Shown here one piece after another: positions 7,527-16,442 of a DNA stretch of 64,000 bases. A program made the translations under genes and the position numbers. Origin of the DNA: an uncultured Burkholderiales bacterium (GTDB lineage: Bacteria; Pseudomonadota; Gammaproteobacteria; Burkholderiales; Burkholderiaceae_C); NCBI GenBank assembly GCA_903886485.1, contig CAISMH010000017.1, positions 62,001-126,000 on the forward strand, written 5' to 3'. Positions within the stretch are counted from its first letter, which is position 1. Each line of letters begins with the position of its first letter. A model generated the notes under the pieces. The model made no database searches. It saw only the letters and a program-made list of their open reading frames with translations, and was not told the DNA's origin.

Positions 7527-8726
7527 ATGCTTCCCTCGCGTCTTCATCACTTCGCTTTGTGTTCGCTGGCGCTAGCCAGTCTTGTGGCCTGCGGTCCCTC
7601 GTCGGACGGCAAGCCCGCAGCAGGCGCAGGCGGTCCACCACCTGCCGAGGTGAATGTGATGACGGTCGCCTCAGGCCCCGTGGACTTGACGACCGAGTTG
7701 GCTGGTCGTTTGCAAGCCGTGCGCACAGCGCAAGTGCGAGCCCGTGTAGAAGGCGTGGTCGACAAAATCTTGTTCAAAGAAGGTGCGGAGATCAAGGCGG
7801 GCACGCCTTTGTTTCAGATCGACCCACGTGCCTACCGTGCCAGCGCCGATGCGGCTCGTGCCGATGCGCAAGCTGCCGAGCAGTTGTTGCAACGCTACCA
7901 AGCTCTGTTGGAGGTGCGCGGTGTGAGTCAGCAAGAGTACGAAGCTGCCGTCACGCGTGCCAAGCAAGCCAAAGCTGCACAGGCCAAAGCCAACATCGAT
8001 TATGAAAACGCCATGGTGGCCTCGCCGATCAGCGGACGCGTGGGCCACGCTTTGGTGACGGAAGGGGCCTTGGTGGGGCGGGGTGACGCCACGCCCTTGG
8101 TCAATGTGGACCAGATGGATCCGATTTACGTCAACTTCAGCCAAAGCGAAAACGAGTTGTTCGCGCTGCGCCAAGCCATCAAGCAAGGCCGTGTGAAATC
8201 GGGGGACAGCCTGAAAGTGCAGTTGCTGTTGTCGGACGGTTCGGTCTATGGCCAATCGGGCAAGCTGCTGGTCTCAGAACAAACGGTGGATGTGAACACG
8301 GGCAATGTGTTTTTGCGTGCCGAGTTTGCCAACCCGCAACGCGAGTTGTTGCCCGGCAGCTTTGTGCGTGTGCGCATTTCGCAGGCCCGCATGGAGCAGG
8401 CCATTGTGGTGCCGCAGCGCGCCGTGCAAATGAATTCAAATGGCGCCTTCGTGCTGTCGGTCACGCCTGAAAACAAGGTCGCTCCTGTGCCGATACAAAT
8501 TGGTTCGATGAGCGGTGACAAGTGGGTGGTCACCGGCGGTTTGGCCGAGGGCACACGCATCGTGGTGGATGGGGTGCAAAAAGCCAAACCCGGCGCGACC
8601 GTCAAGCCGGTAGACCCAGCGAATCCCGCAGCACCTGCGGCCTCTGCCGCTTCTGCTCCTGCATCAGGCGCATCTGGCAACGCACCCGTGGCCTCGGCTT
8701 CCGCTGCTTTGCAGCAAGGACGCTAA
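7527..8726 (+). CDS. RND efflux periplasmic adaptor (MexA/AcrA family lipoprotein)
   Basis: 399 residues. A lipoprotein signal peptide ends in LASLVAC, so Cys is lipidated and the protein is anchored to the inner membrane. It then shows the membrane-fusion-protein pattern: a lipoyl half (VRARVEGVVDKILFKEGAEIKAGTPLF), a helical hairpin (about residues 100-160), the second lipoyl half (ASPISGRVGHALVTEGALV), a beta-barrel and a membrane-proximal domain, then an Ala/Pro/Ser-rich tail. The ATG at 7527 has AAAGG upstream. It is the first gene of a three-gene efflux operon, three bases before the pump gene. It couples the inner-membrane pump to the outer-membrane channel. No dedicated regulator lies next to it. 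Confidence 0.93.
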   Translation: MLPSRLHHFALCSLALASLVACGPSSDGKPAAGAGGPPPAEVNVMTVASGPVDLTTELAGRLQAVRTAQVRARVEGVVDKILFKEGAEIKAGTPLFQIDPRAYRASADAARADAQAAEQLLQRYQALLEVRGVSQQEYEAAVTRAKQAKAAQAKANIDYENAMVASPISGRVGHALVTEGALVGRGDATPLVNVDQMDPIYVNFSQSENELFALRQAIKQGRVKSGDSLKVQLLLSDGSVYGQSGKLLVSEQTVDVNTGNVFLRAEFANPQRELLPGSFVRVRISQARMEQAIVVPQRAVQMNSNGAFVLSVTPENKVAPVPIQIGSMSGDKWVVTGGLAEGTRIVVDGVQKAKPGATVKPVDPANPAAPAASAASAPASGASGNAPVASASAALQQGR

Positions 8727-8729
8727 GTC

Positions 8730-11700
8730 ATGTTTGCCAAGTTTTTCATTGACCGCCCTGTGTTTGCATGGGTGATTGCCATTGCCATCGTGATGGCCGG
8801 TGCGCTGTCCTTGCGCAAGATGCCTGTGTCGCAATACCCTCAGGTGGCACAGCCCTCGATTGCTTTCAACATCACCTATCCCGGTGCTTCGGCAGAGGTG
8901 GTGGAGCAAACCGTCACGGCCTTGATTGAGCAGGAGATGAACGGCATTGAGCACTTGCTCTACATGGAGTCGTCCTCTGAATTGGGCGTGGGTACGCTGA
9001 CACTCACCTTCGAGGCTGGCACCAACGTGGACATTGCCTCGGTGGAGGCGCAAAACCGCTACAAGCGTGTCGAGGCCCGTCTGCCCGATGATGTGCGCCG
9101 CCTTGGTGTGCCCGTCACCAAGCCGCAGCGCAACTACTTGTTGTTTGTGGTGCTGACTTCGCCCGACCAGAGCAAAGATGCCGTGGCCTTGGGCAGCTAC
9201 GCCGCCGCCAACGTGCTCGATCAAATTCGCCGTGTGCGTGGCGTCGGTGAAGCCACCTTGTTTGGCACGGAATACTCCATGCGCATTTGGCTCAACCCAG
9301 CCAAGTTGCATGCCTACGGCATTGCGCCCAGCGATATGTCAGCTGCTGTGCGCGCGCAGAACGTGCAACTGGCCACGGGTGAGATGGGGCAAAACCCCGC
9401 GCCCGAGGGGCAACAACTCAATGCGGTGGTGGTGGTGCAAAGCCGACTGAATCGCCCTGAAGAGTTTGGTGAAATCTTGGTCAAGACCCAGCCTGATGGG
9501 TCGGCTGTGCGTTTGAAGGATGTCGCGCGCGTTGAGCTCGGTGCGCAAAGTTACGATATCTTGGCGCGTACCGATGGCGCGCCCTCTGCCGCCATTGCGG
9601 TGCGTGTGGCCCCCGATGGCAATGCGCTGGAAGTGGCCCAAGCGGTGAAGCAACGCATGCAAGAGTTGGCGCGTTATTTCCCCCCAGGTGTGGGTTGGGA
9701 TGTGCCTTACGACACCTCGAAGTTTGTTGAAATTTCCATCTCTGAAGTGGTGCACACCTTGTTCGAAGCCATGGTGCTGGTGTTCTTGGTGATGTGGTTG
9801 TTTTTAGGAAATTTGCGCGCCACACTCATTCCCGCCGTGGTGGTGCCTGTGGCCTTGCTGGGCACCTTCACCGGCTTGTTCTTGTTGGGCTATTCGGTCA
9901 ACGTGCTCACTTTGTTTGCCATGGTGCTGGCCATCGGTATCGTGGTGGACGATGCAATCGTGGTGGTTGAAAACGTCGAGCGGATCATGAGCGACGAGGG
10001 CTTGTCGCCGCGCGACGCCACGCGCAAAGCGATGGACCAAATCATTGCCGCCATCATTGGCATCACCTTGGTGTTGTGCGCGGTGTTTGTGCCCATGGCC
10101 TTCTTTGGTGGTTCGGTGGGTGTGATTTATCGCCAGTTCTCCGTGACCTTGGTGTTGACCATGCTGCTGTCGGCGTTGATGGCCATCACGCTCACGCCCG
10201 CCATGTGCGCCACCTTGTTGCAGCCGATTGAAAAAGGCCATGCCCCAACTGAGACCGGTTTGTTGGGGTGGTTTAACCGTTACTTCACGCGCCTGAGCGG
10301 GCGCTACGCCGAGCGTGTGGAGAAGATCATCAAGCGCCCCATGCGTTGGCTGGCGGTGTTCTTGGCCATTTGTATTGCGACGGGTTGGTTGTTCACACGC
10401 TTGCCTGGCAGCTTCTTGCCGGACGAAGACCAAGGCTATTTCATCAGCATGGTGCAACTGCCTCCGGGGGCATCGACCGAACGCACCCGCGAAGTCGTGA
10501 GCACCGCCGAACAATACTTTTTGAAGCAACCCGAGGTGGACCATGTGATCGGTGTGTTGGGATACTCGTTCTTTGGCCGTGGCCAAAACGCCGCGCTGGT
10601 GTTTGTCAAACTCAAAGACTGGGATGTGCGTAAAACAGCAGATCAATCGGTGCAGGCGGTGATTCAACGCGCGAATATGTATTTGTTCTCCGTCAAGCAG
10701 GCATTTGCGTTGGCGGTCAACGTGCCACCTATTCCCGAGTTGGGTGCGGTTGGCGGTTTTGACTTCCGACTCCAAGACCGTGCTGGACAAGGGCGTGAAC
10801 GCTTGATGGATGCTCGCAACATGATGCTGGGCATGGCGGCCAGCCACCCCGCGTTGGTCGGTGTTCGACCTGAAGGGCAAGAACCCGCGCCACAAATTCT
10901 GTTGGACATCGACCGAGCCAAAGCGCGCGCCTTGTCGGTGGACCTCAGCAGTTTGAACGACACCTTGCAGTCCACTTTGGGCGTGTCTTATGTGAACGAC
11001 TTTGTGCGCGATGGACGCATCTTGCGCGTGCAGATGCAAGCTGAGGGTGACTTGCGCAGCAACCCAGAAACCATCCTGCGTTTGCCTGTGCGCAATACGC
11101 GCGGCGACATGGTGACTTTGGGTGAGTTTGCTAAAACGCGTTGGATGGTCGGCTTGCCGCGTGTGGACCGTTACAACGGTTTGCCCTCCATCAAGCTCTC
11201 CGGTGCCGCCGCACCCGGTCGCAGTTCGGGCGAGGCTATGCTGGCGATGGAGGCATTGGCGGCTAAGTTGCCACCCGGCTTTGGTTACGAATGGTCTTCC
11301 ACTTCGCTGGAAGAGCGTTTGTCTGGCAACCAAGCCCCAGCCCTGTTTGCGGTTTCCGTGGTGGTGGTCTTCTTGGCGCTGGCTGCTTTGTATGAGAGCT
11401 GGTCGATCCCGTTTGCCGTGATGTTGGTGGTGCCACTGGGTTTGTTTGGCGCGGTGTTGGCCGTGCTGCTGCGCGACTTGCCCAACGATGTGTTCTTCAA
11501 AGTGGGCATGATTGCCATCATCGGGTTGGCGTCGAAAAATGCGATTTTGATCATCGAGTTTGCACGCGAGTTGAACGACCGTGGGCACAGCGTGTTGGAC
11601 GCCACATTGGAGGCGTGTCGCCTGCGGTTCCGTCCGATTCTGATGACGTCCATTGCCTTCATCTTGGGTGTGATGCCCTTGGCGATTTCCAGCGGGGCAG

Positions 11701-11864
11701 GTGCCAAGAGCCGACAGGCCATCGGCACAGGTGTGGCGGGTGGCATGTTGGGTGCCACGATCTTGGCCGTGTTTTTGGTACCGGTATTTTTTGTGGTCGT
11801 GCGGCGTTATTTCCCGGGCAAACCCAAACACCACGACGCAGCGCAAGGAGCTCACCATGACTGA
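8730..11864 (+). CDS. RND multidrug efflux pump (AcrB/MexB family, HAE1)
   Basis: 1044 residues, full length for HAE1-type pumps. The start FFIDRPVFAWVIAIAIVMAG is typical of TM1. The proton-relay aspartate pair is in TM4 (GIVVDDAIVVVENVER), and the second half repeats the fold with GLASKNAILIIEFA and the conserved RFRPILMTS. Two large periplasmic loops form the porter and docking domains. It exports hydrophobic or amphiphilic drugs from the periplasm and outer leaflet, driven by protons. The specificity cannot be read from sequence. Its stop overlaps the outer-membrane channel start by eight bases, indicating translational coupling. A long open frame on the opposite strand is a codon-bias shadow. 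Confidence 0.96.
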   Translation: MFAKFFIDRPVFAWVIAIAIVMAGALSLRKMPVSQYPQVAQPSIAFNITYPGASAEVVEQTVTALIEQEMNGIEHLLYMESSSELGVGTLTLTFEAGTNVDIASVEAQNRYKRVEARLPDDVRRLGVPVTKPQRNYLLFVVLTSPDQSKDAVALGSYAAANVLDQIRRVRGVGEATLFGTEYSMRIWLNPAKLHAYGIAPSDMSAAVRAQNVQLATGEMGQNPAPEGQQLNAVVVVQSRLNRPEEFGEILVKTQPDGSAVRLKDVARVELGAQSYDILARTDGAPSAAIAVRVAPDGNALEVAQAVKQRMQELARYFPPGVGWDVPYDTSKFVEISISEVVHTLFEAMVLVFLVMWLFLGNLRATLIPAVVVPVALLGTFTGLFLLGYSVNVLTLFAMVLAIGIVVDDAIVVVENVERIMSDEGLSPRDATRKAMDQIIAAIIGITLVLCAVFVPMAFFGGSVGVIYRQFSVTLVLTMLLSALMAITLTPAMCATLLQPIEKGHAPTETGLLGWFNRYFTRLSGRYAERVEKIIKRPMRWLAVFLAICIATGWLFTRLPGSFLPDEDQGYFISMVQLPPGASTERTREVVSTAEQYFLKQPEVDHVIGVLGYSFFGRGQNAALVFVKLKDWDVRKTADQSVQAVIQRANMYLFSVKQAFALAVNVPPIPELGAVGGFDFRLQDRAGQGRERLMDARNMMLGMAASHPALVGVRPEGQEPAPQILLDIDRAKARALSVDLSSLNDTLQSTLGVSYVNDFVRDGRILRVQMQAEGDLRSNPETILRLPVRNTRGDMVTLGEFAKTRWMVGLPRVDRYNGLPSIKLSGAAAPGRSSGEAMLAMEALAAKLPPGFGYEWSSTSLEERLSGNQAPALFAVSVVVVFLALAALYESWSIPFAVMLVVPLGLFGAVLAVLLRDLPNDVFFKVGMIAIIGLASKNAILIIEFARELNDRGHSVLDATLEACRLRFRPILMTSIAFILGVMPLAISSGAGAKSRQAIGTGVAGGMLGATILAVFLVPVFFVVVRRYFPGKPKHHDAAQGAHHD

Positions 11865-13263
11865 TCGCCTCCGTTTCACAGCGGTTGCCTTGGCCGCAGT
11901 CTGTGCCTTGAGTGCGTGCAGCTTGGCCCCGACCTACAAACGGCCTGAAGCAGACCTCGCCAAGAGCTGGTCGACGCAAGCAGGGGCAGCGGACACCTCG
12001 CAGCTGCAAGACATTCCTTGGGAGTCGCTCTACACCGATACACATTTGCGTGGTCTGATTCGCACGGCGCTCGAGCGCAACCACGATTTGCGCATCGCCG
12101 TGGCGCGCATGGAAGAGGCCCGTGCCCTGTGGGGTGTGCAAGGTGCTGACCAATTGCCGAGCGCCACCATGTCGCTGGGCCGCACCGCATCGCTCACGCC
12201 CGCAGGCATCGTGAACAACAGTGCCACACCCGTGCGACTCAACCGCTATGACGCCGGTGTGAACTTGGTGTCATTTGAGGTGGACTTTTGGGGGCGTGTG
12301 GCCGATCTGACGAAGGCCGCCAAGTCCAGCTACCAAGCCAGTGCCGAAGACCAACGTGTGGTGCGCTTAAGTCTCATCAGCGATGTCGCCAATGGCTACT
12401 ACTTGGTCCAAGACTTGGAATTGCGCAGCCAGTGGACGGTGCAGACTGCACAGGGCCGCCAACAAGCCTTTGATTTGACGTTGCGCAAGCAAGCACTCGG
12501 TGCTGCCAGTGATGTGGATGTGGCCACTGCGCAAGCCGCCTTGTCAGCGGCACAGGGCGACCAACTCAGCACCGAGCGTGCTTTGCAGCAAGCCCGCAAC
12601 GCGCTGGCCTTGTTGGTGGGTGGACGTTTGTCGGCAGACCTGCCTGAACCAGCCCCCTTGGATGCGCAAAACTTGACCTTGGCTTGGGGCGCGAATTTGT
12701 CTTCTGACGTGTTGTTGCGCCGCCCCGATGTGCGTGCCGCTGAACAGCGTTTGGTCGCGGCCAATGCCAACATTGGCGTCGCGCGCGCCGCCTTTTTGCC
12801 GCGCTTGCAGCTCACTGGTGCCTCAGGCTCGGCCAGTACCAGCTTGAACGGCCTGTTTGACTCGGGTTCGCGCAGCTGGAGTTTTGTGCCCACCTTGCAA
12901 ATGCCCTTGTTTGACTGGGGCCGCACCACCGGCAATTTGGACGTGGCCCAAGCCCGCAAAGTGCAAGCGGTCGCCACCTATGAAAAAACCTTGCAACAAG
13001 CCTTCCGCGAAGTGGCGGACTTGCTGGTAGCACGTGACACCTTGCAGCAGCAACTGGCATCGCAAACCAGTTGGGTAGAAAGCCAGCAACAACGCTTGCG
13101 TGTGATGGAGGTACGTTACCAACAGGGTGCAGCCAATCAGTTTGACTTGCTCGATGTGCAACGTGATGTGTGGAGTGCCCAGCAGTCACGTGTGCAGGTG
13201 CTGCGGCAGTTGCTGGGCACCACGGCGCAGTTGTACAAGGCGCTCGGGGGTGGGGAAGCCTAA
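11857..13263 (+). CDS. RND efflux outer membrane factor (OprM/NodT family lipoprotein)
   Basis: 468 residues. Signal peptide with lipobox ending LSACS, followed by LAPTYKRPEADLAKSW, the standard start of the NodT/OprM family. Two homologous outer-membrane-efflux repeats follow, each with long helices rich in Ala, Gln and Arg and the beta-strand segments of the 12-stranded trimeric barrel (SFEVDFWGRV in the first, PLFDWGRTTGN in the second). The ATG at 11857 is preceded by AAGGAG and lies inside the end of the pump gene; the frame stays open 52 codons upstream but that part overlaps the pump. It closes the tripartite system. Confidence 0.93.
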   Translation: MTDRLRFTAVALAAVCALSACSLAPTYKRPEADLAKSWSTQAGAADTSQLQDIPWESLYTDTHLRGLIRTALERNHDLRIAVARMEEARALWGVQGADQLPSATMSLGRTASLTPAGIVNNSATPVRLNRYDAGVNLVSFEVDFWGRVADLTKAAKSSYQASAEDQRVVRLSLISDVANGYYLVQDLELRSQWTVQTAQGRQQAFDLTLRKQALGAASDVDVATAQAALSAAQGDQLSTERALQQARNALALLVGGRLSADLPEPAPLDAQNLTLAWGANLSSDVLLRRPDVRAAEQRLVAANANIGVARAAFLPRLQLTGASGSASTSLNGLFDSGSRSWSFVPTLQMPLFDWGRTTGNLDVAQARKVQAVATYEKTLQQAFREVADLLVARDTLQQQLASQTSWVESQQQRLRVMEVRYQQGAANQFDLLDVQRDVWSAQQSRVQVLRQLLGTTAQLYKALGGGEA

Positions 13264-13275
13264 GTTCTTCTCTAT

Positions 13276-13295
13276 TGGGCGAAGCCGATCGCCCA
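13276..13295. terminator. Possible shared hairpin between convergent genes
   Basis: A perfect seven-base inverted repeat, TGGGCGA (13276-13282) and TCGCCCA (13289-13295), with a six-base loop lies in the 50-base gap between the efflux channel gene and metK, which converge. There is no T-run on either side, so it is at best a weak or factor-assisted terminator. Confidence 0.35.
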
Positions 13296-13313
13296 TCCCC
13301 ACCCGCTTGGGTC

Positions 13314-14495
13314 TTACAGACCCGCAGCAGCTTTCAAAGCGGCTGCTTTGTCAGTCCTCTCCCAAGTGAACTCGGGCTCTTCACGACCGAAGTGGCCATA
13401 AGCCGCGGTCTTGCTGTAGATGGGGCGCAGCAAGTCGAGCATTTGAATGATGCCTTTGGGGCGCAGGTCAAAGTGCTCGGCCACCAGTGCTGACAACTTG
13501 TCGTCAGAAATCACGCCGGTGCCTGCGGTGTTGACGGTGATGTTCATGGGGCGTGCCACGCCAATGGCGTAAGCCACTTGCACTTGGCATTGCGTGGCCA
13601 AGCCAGCCGCCACGATGTTCTTCGCCACGTAGCGGGCGGCGTAAGCGGCAGAGCGGTCCACCTTGGAAGGGTCTTTGCCGGAGAACGCGCCACCGCCATG
13701 GGGGCATGCGCCGCCGTAGGTGTCCACAATGATCTTGCGGCCCGTCAAGCCGCAATCGCCTTGTGGGCCGCCGATGACGAAACGGCCTGTGGGGTTGATC
13801 AAATACTTGGTGTCTTGCAACCACTCTTTGGGCAACACGGGCTTGATGATTTCTTCAATGATGGCTTCATTGAAGCTGGCCTTCATCTTGGTGGCGGACT
13901 CGCTTTGGTCAGGGCTGTGCTGGGTCGACAACACCACGGTGTCAATGCTGTGGGGCTTGCCGTCCACGTAGCGCATGGTCACTTGGCTTTTCGCGTCGGG
14001 GCGCAAGAAGGGCAGACGACCGTCTTTACGCAACTGGGCTTGGCGCTCGACCAAACGGTGGGCGTAATAGATGGGGGCGGGCATCAGCTCAGGGGTTTCA
14101 GAGCAGGCGTAGCCAAACATCAGGCCTTGGTCGCCCGCGCCGATGTTGAGGTGGTCGTCCGACGCGTGGTCCACGCCTTGGGCGATGTCGTTGGATTGCT
14201 TGTCGTAGCACACCATCACCGCGCAGCCTTTGTAGTCGATGCCGTAATCGGTGTTGTCGTAGCCGATGCGCTTGATGGTGTCGCGCGCAACTTGGATGTA
14301 GTCCACATGCGCGTTGGTGGTGATCTCACCCGCCAACACGACCAAACCTGTGTTGGTCAATGTTTCTGCCGCGACGCGGCTGCGTGGGTCTTGTTCGAAG
14401 ATGGCATCCAAAATCGCGTCAGAGATTTGGTCTGCCACTTTATCTGGGTGACCTTCTGACACAGATTCAGAGGTGAAGAGGAAATTGTTAGACAT
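13314..14495 (-). CDS. metK: S-adenosylmethionine synthetase
   Basis: 393 residues, the usual bacterial length. It makes SAM from methionine and ATP in the cytosol. Conserved segments are present: [20 protein letters not shown] at the start (ATP-contact His in GHPDK), the flexible loop region [23 protein letters not shown], the P-loop-like [22 protein letters not shown] and C-terminal [14 protein letters not shown]. The ATG at 14495 is preceded by AAGGAGC nine bases upstream, unmistakably the ribosome site. That site lies at the base of a strong leader hairpin (see the leader entry), so translation is probably regulated. The gene stands alone, convergent with the efflux operon and divergent from the lipid A acyltransferase. 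Confidence 0.97.
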   Translation of the reverse strand: MSNNFLFTSESVSEGHPDKVADQISDAILDAIFEQDPRSRVAAETLTNTGLVVLAGEITTNAHVDYIQVARDTIKRIGYDNTDYGIDYKGCAVMVCYDKQSNDIAQGVDHASDDHLNIGAGDQGLMFGYACSETPELMPAPIYYAHRLVERQAQLRKDGRLPFLRPDAKSQVTMRYVDGKPHSIDTVVLSTQHSPDQSESATKMKASFNEAIIEEIIKPVLPKEWLQDTKYLINPTGRFVIGGPQGDCGLTGRKIIVDTYGGACPHGGGAFSGKDPSKVDRSAAYAARYVAKNIVAAGLATQCQVQVAYAIGVARPMNITVNTAGTGVISDDKLSALVAEHFDLRPKGIIQMLDLLRPIYSKTAAYGHFGREEPEFTWERTDKAAALKAAAGL

Positions 14496-14650
14496 GAAAA
14501 AAGCTCCTTGTTTTCAATGGGTTGTTCGGCGTTGCCGACCCTGAAAACTTGGAGCCCAGCGAACGCTTTAGCAGATTGCCAGGGCTTCAAGCCCTTGCTG
14601 TCACACCGAGGTGTGCGGTCGCTCTGCAAGTAGTTCTTTAACTCAGCGAC
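14496..14650 (-). promoter_or_regulatory. Structured metK leader, candidate riboswitch or translational switch
   Basis: Read on the minus strand. A likely -10 hexamer TAGAAT is at 14663-14658, which would give a leader of about 150 bases. Helices that can form in order: GTCGCT/AGCGAC (14650-14645 with 14623-14618), CACAC/GTGTG (14615-14611 with 14606-14602), AGGGC/GCCCT (14595-14591 with 14585-14581), and a long interrupted hairpin from 14555 to 14503. The last pairs GCTCC with the GGAGC of the ribosome site, then GTTTTCA with TGAAAAC, GGG with CCC and TCGGC with GCCGA. AGCCC of the third hairpin could instead pair with GGGCT next to the anti-Shine-Dalgarno arm, giving an alternative fold. 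Structures were worked out by eye. The ligand, if any, is inferred to be SAM or a relative from the gene controlled. Confidence 0.65.
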
Positions 14651-14692
14651 AATCGAAATTCTAATGGATACATCCAAGTCACCTTAAAGTTC

Positions 14693-15559
14693 ATGTTTTC
14701 AGTCACCCGTCTTTTTCACTTTCTTGCGCGCCTGCCTTTGCCGTTCATGCAACGCTTGGGTCGCGCATTGGGTTGGGTGGTGTGGGCCTTGTCGCCGACG
14801 TACCGACGTCATTTCAAAGCGAATGTGCAGGTTGCGGGCGTGGCGTGGCGCGACGCGCGTCCGGCCATCGCCGCGATCGGGGCGATGGTGGCTGAGTTGC
14901 CTTGGGTGTGGATGCGCCCACATTCGGCGGTGCTCGATGGCTTGGTGCAGTGGGACGGCGCCGAGCACTTTGAAGCTGCCATGCAGGCAGGCAAGGGCGT
15001 CATCATCATGTCGCCTCATTTGGGGTCTTGGGAGATTGGCGCGCAAGCGATTGCCGAAAAGTTTGGCCCCCGTCATGGGCCGATGGTGGTGTTGTTTCGC
15101 CCCGCACGCAAAGCATGGTTGGAGCCCTTGGTGGCGAATGCACGCACGCGCCCTTATTTAGATTCCGCCCCAACCTCGTTGGCAGGCGTGCGAGCCCTCA
15201 TTCGTACGCTGCGCCAAGGCGGCTACACCGCCATCTTGCCCGACCAAGTGCCGCCACAAGGCCAAGGCGTGTGGGCCCCGTTTTTTGGCCGCGATGTGTA
15301 CACCATGACCTTGCTTCCTAAGCTCGCGCAGCAAACGGGTGCACAAGTCATCATGACGTGGTGCGAGCGGCTGCCCGCAGGCCAAGGTTTTTGCATGCAC
15401 ATGCGCCCGTTTGAGGCGCCTGAAATGCGCGATGCCAGCGTGTCGCCCGAGATCGCTGCCGCGGCGATGAACCGTGGTGTCGAGGCGATGGTACGCCATG
15501 CGCCGGGCCAGTACCTGTGGGGCTACGCCCGCAGCAAACAACCGCGCGCAGAAAGCTGA
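14693..15559 (+). CDS. Lipid A biosynthesis lauroyl/acyltransferase, LpxL/HtrB family (first copy)
   Basis: 288 residues. An N-terminal hydrophobic segment anchors it to the inner membrane. The family's catalytic HX4E motif is HLGSWE (within MSPHLGSWEIGAQAI), followed by FRPARKAWLEPL, an LPDQVPPQGQGVWAPFFGR block and a C-terminal QYLWGYARSK, as in HtrB/LpxL. It transfers a secondary acyl chain from acyl-ACP to Kdo2-lipid IVA or the equivalent precursor at the cytoplasmic face. It is directly followed, three bases later, by a second member of the family. Which of the two adds which acyl chain cannot be told from sequence. Confidence 0.9.
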   Translation: MFSVTRLFHFLARLPLPFMQRLGRALGWVVWALSPTYRRHFKANVQVAGVAWRDARPAIAAIGAMVAELPWVWMRPHSAVLDGLVQWDGAEHFEAAMQAGKGVIIMSPHLGSWEIGAQAIAEKFGPRHGPMVVLFRPARKAWLEPLVANARTRPYLDSAPTSLAGVRALIRTLRQGGYTAILPDQVPPQGQGVWAPFFGRDVYTMTLLPKLAQQTGAQVIMTWCERLPAGQGFCMHMRPFEAPEMRDASVSPEIAAAAMNRGVEAMVRHAPGQYLWGYARSKQPRAES

Positions 15560-15562
15560 GCC

Positions 15563-16429
15563 ATGTTCAGCAAGATCGGGCTTTTGGTGCTGCGCAGTTT
15601 GGGCTATTTGCCTTTGTCTTGGTTGCGTGCGTTGGGGGCCGCTTTAGGCGCCTTGCTGTGGGTGGCGATTCCTTCACGCCGTCGTGTGGTGCAAACCAAT
15701 TTACGGATGTGCTTTGCGCACTTGAGCAAGGCCGAGCGTGATGCGCTGGCGCGGCAAACCTTTGTGCACTTCGCGCAGGCTTGGTTGGATCGCAGCTGGC
15801 TCTGGCATCGCAGTGCGGCGTGTATTCAGTCGCGCGTCAAGCTATCGGGTGAGGTGGCTGCTTTGTCTGAGGCCACACCGACGGTTTTGTTTGCCCCGCA
15901 CTTCGTGGGCTTGGATGTGGGGTGGACGGCGCTCACGTTGAATTTACCTTTGCGCTGGACCACCATCTTCACGCCGCAGTCCAACGCGGCGGTGGATGCA
16001 TGGGTGTCACTAGGACGTCAGCGGTTTGGGGCGGTGCGTTTGTTTCGTCGTGAAGATGGCGTCAAACCCATCGTCACTGCCTTGCGCCAGCATGAGCTCT
16101 TGTATTTGTTGCCCGATATGAACTTTGGTCCGAGCGAGTCTATCTTTGTGCCGTTTTACGGTCAGCCAGCCGCCACCGTGCCTTCGCTGTCACGCTTTGC
16201 CAAACTGGGCCGTGCGCGTGTTGTGCCCGTTGTCACCCGCATGACGCCCACAGGCTATGAGGTGGTGGTGCATCCCGCGTGGCAAGATTTCCCCACCGAC
16301 GATGCCGAGGCAGACACTGCCTTGATGAACCAGCGGTTGGAGGCCTTCATCAACACCATGCCCGCGCAGTATTTTTGGGTGCACAAGCGGTTCAAGACGC
16401 GCCCGCCGGGTGCGCCAGAGCTGTACTGA
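15563..16429 (+). CDS. Lipid A biosynthesis acyltransferase, LpxL/HtrB family (second copy)
   Basis: 288 residues, the same length as its upstream neighbour but clearly diverged from it. The catalytic motif is HFVGLD (HX4D form) in LFAPHFVGLDVGWTAL. Other family blocks are RRRVVQTNLRMCF near the N-terminus, LLYLLPDMNFGPSESIFVPFYG, and QYFWVHKRFKTRPPG at the end; this KRFKTRP ending is common to LpxL-type enzymes. Tandem acyltransferases of this kind usually divide the two secondary acylations of lipid A. It converges with engB after a 13-base gap with no visible terminator. Confidence 0.9.
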   Translation: MFSKIGLLVLRSLGYLPLSWLRALGAALGALLWVAIPSRRRVVQTNLRMCFAHLSKAERDALARQTFVHFAQAWLDRSWLWHRSAACIQSRVKLSGEVAALSEATPTVLFAPHFVGLDVGWTALTLNLPLRWTTIFTPQSNAAVDAWVSLGRQRFGAVRLFRREDGVKPIVTALRQHELLYLLPDMNFGPSESIFVPFYGQPAATVPSLSRFAKLGRARVVPVVTRMTPTGYEVVVHPAWQDFPTDDAEADTALMNQRLEAFINTMPAQYFWVHKRFKTRPPGAPELY

Positions 16430-16442
16430 AAAACCAAACGGA

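Noticed and set aside
9804-11879. 691-codon open frame on the minus strand opposite the RND pump gene
   Set aside because: It is rich in His, Gln and Arg with no recognisable domain, the usual mirror of high-GC coding sequence. The plus-strand pump is full length with all family motifs.
13578-14459. 293-codon plus-strand frame inside metK
   Set aside because: Entirely antisense to metK, no family resemblance, no ribosome site.
14558-14590. GCTAAAGCG in the metK leader as a SAM-II riboswitch core
   Set aside because: SAM-II has a GCTAAA element, but the rest of its conserved core and pseudoknot could not be found around it, so the class was not assigned.
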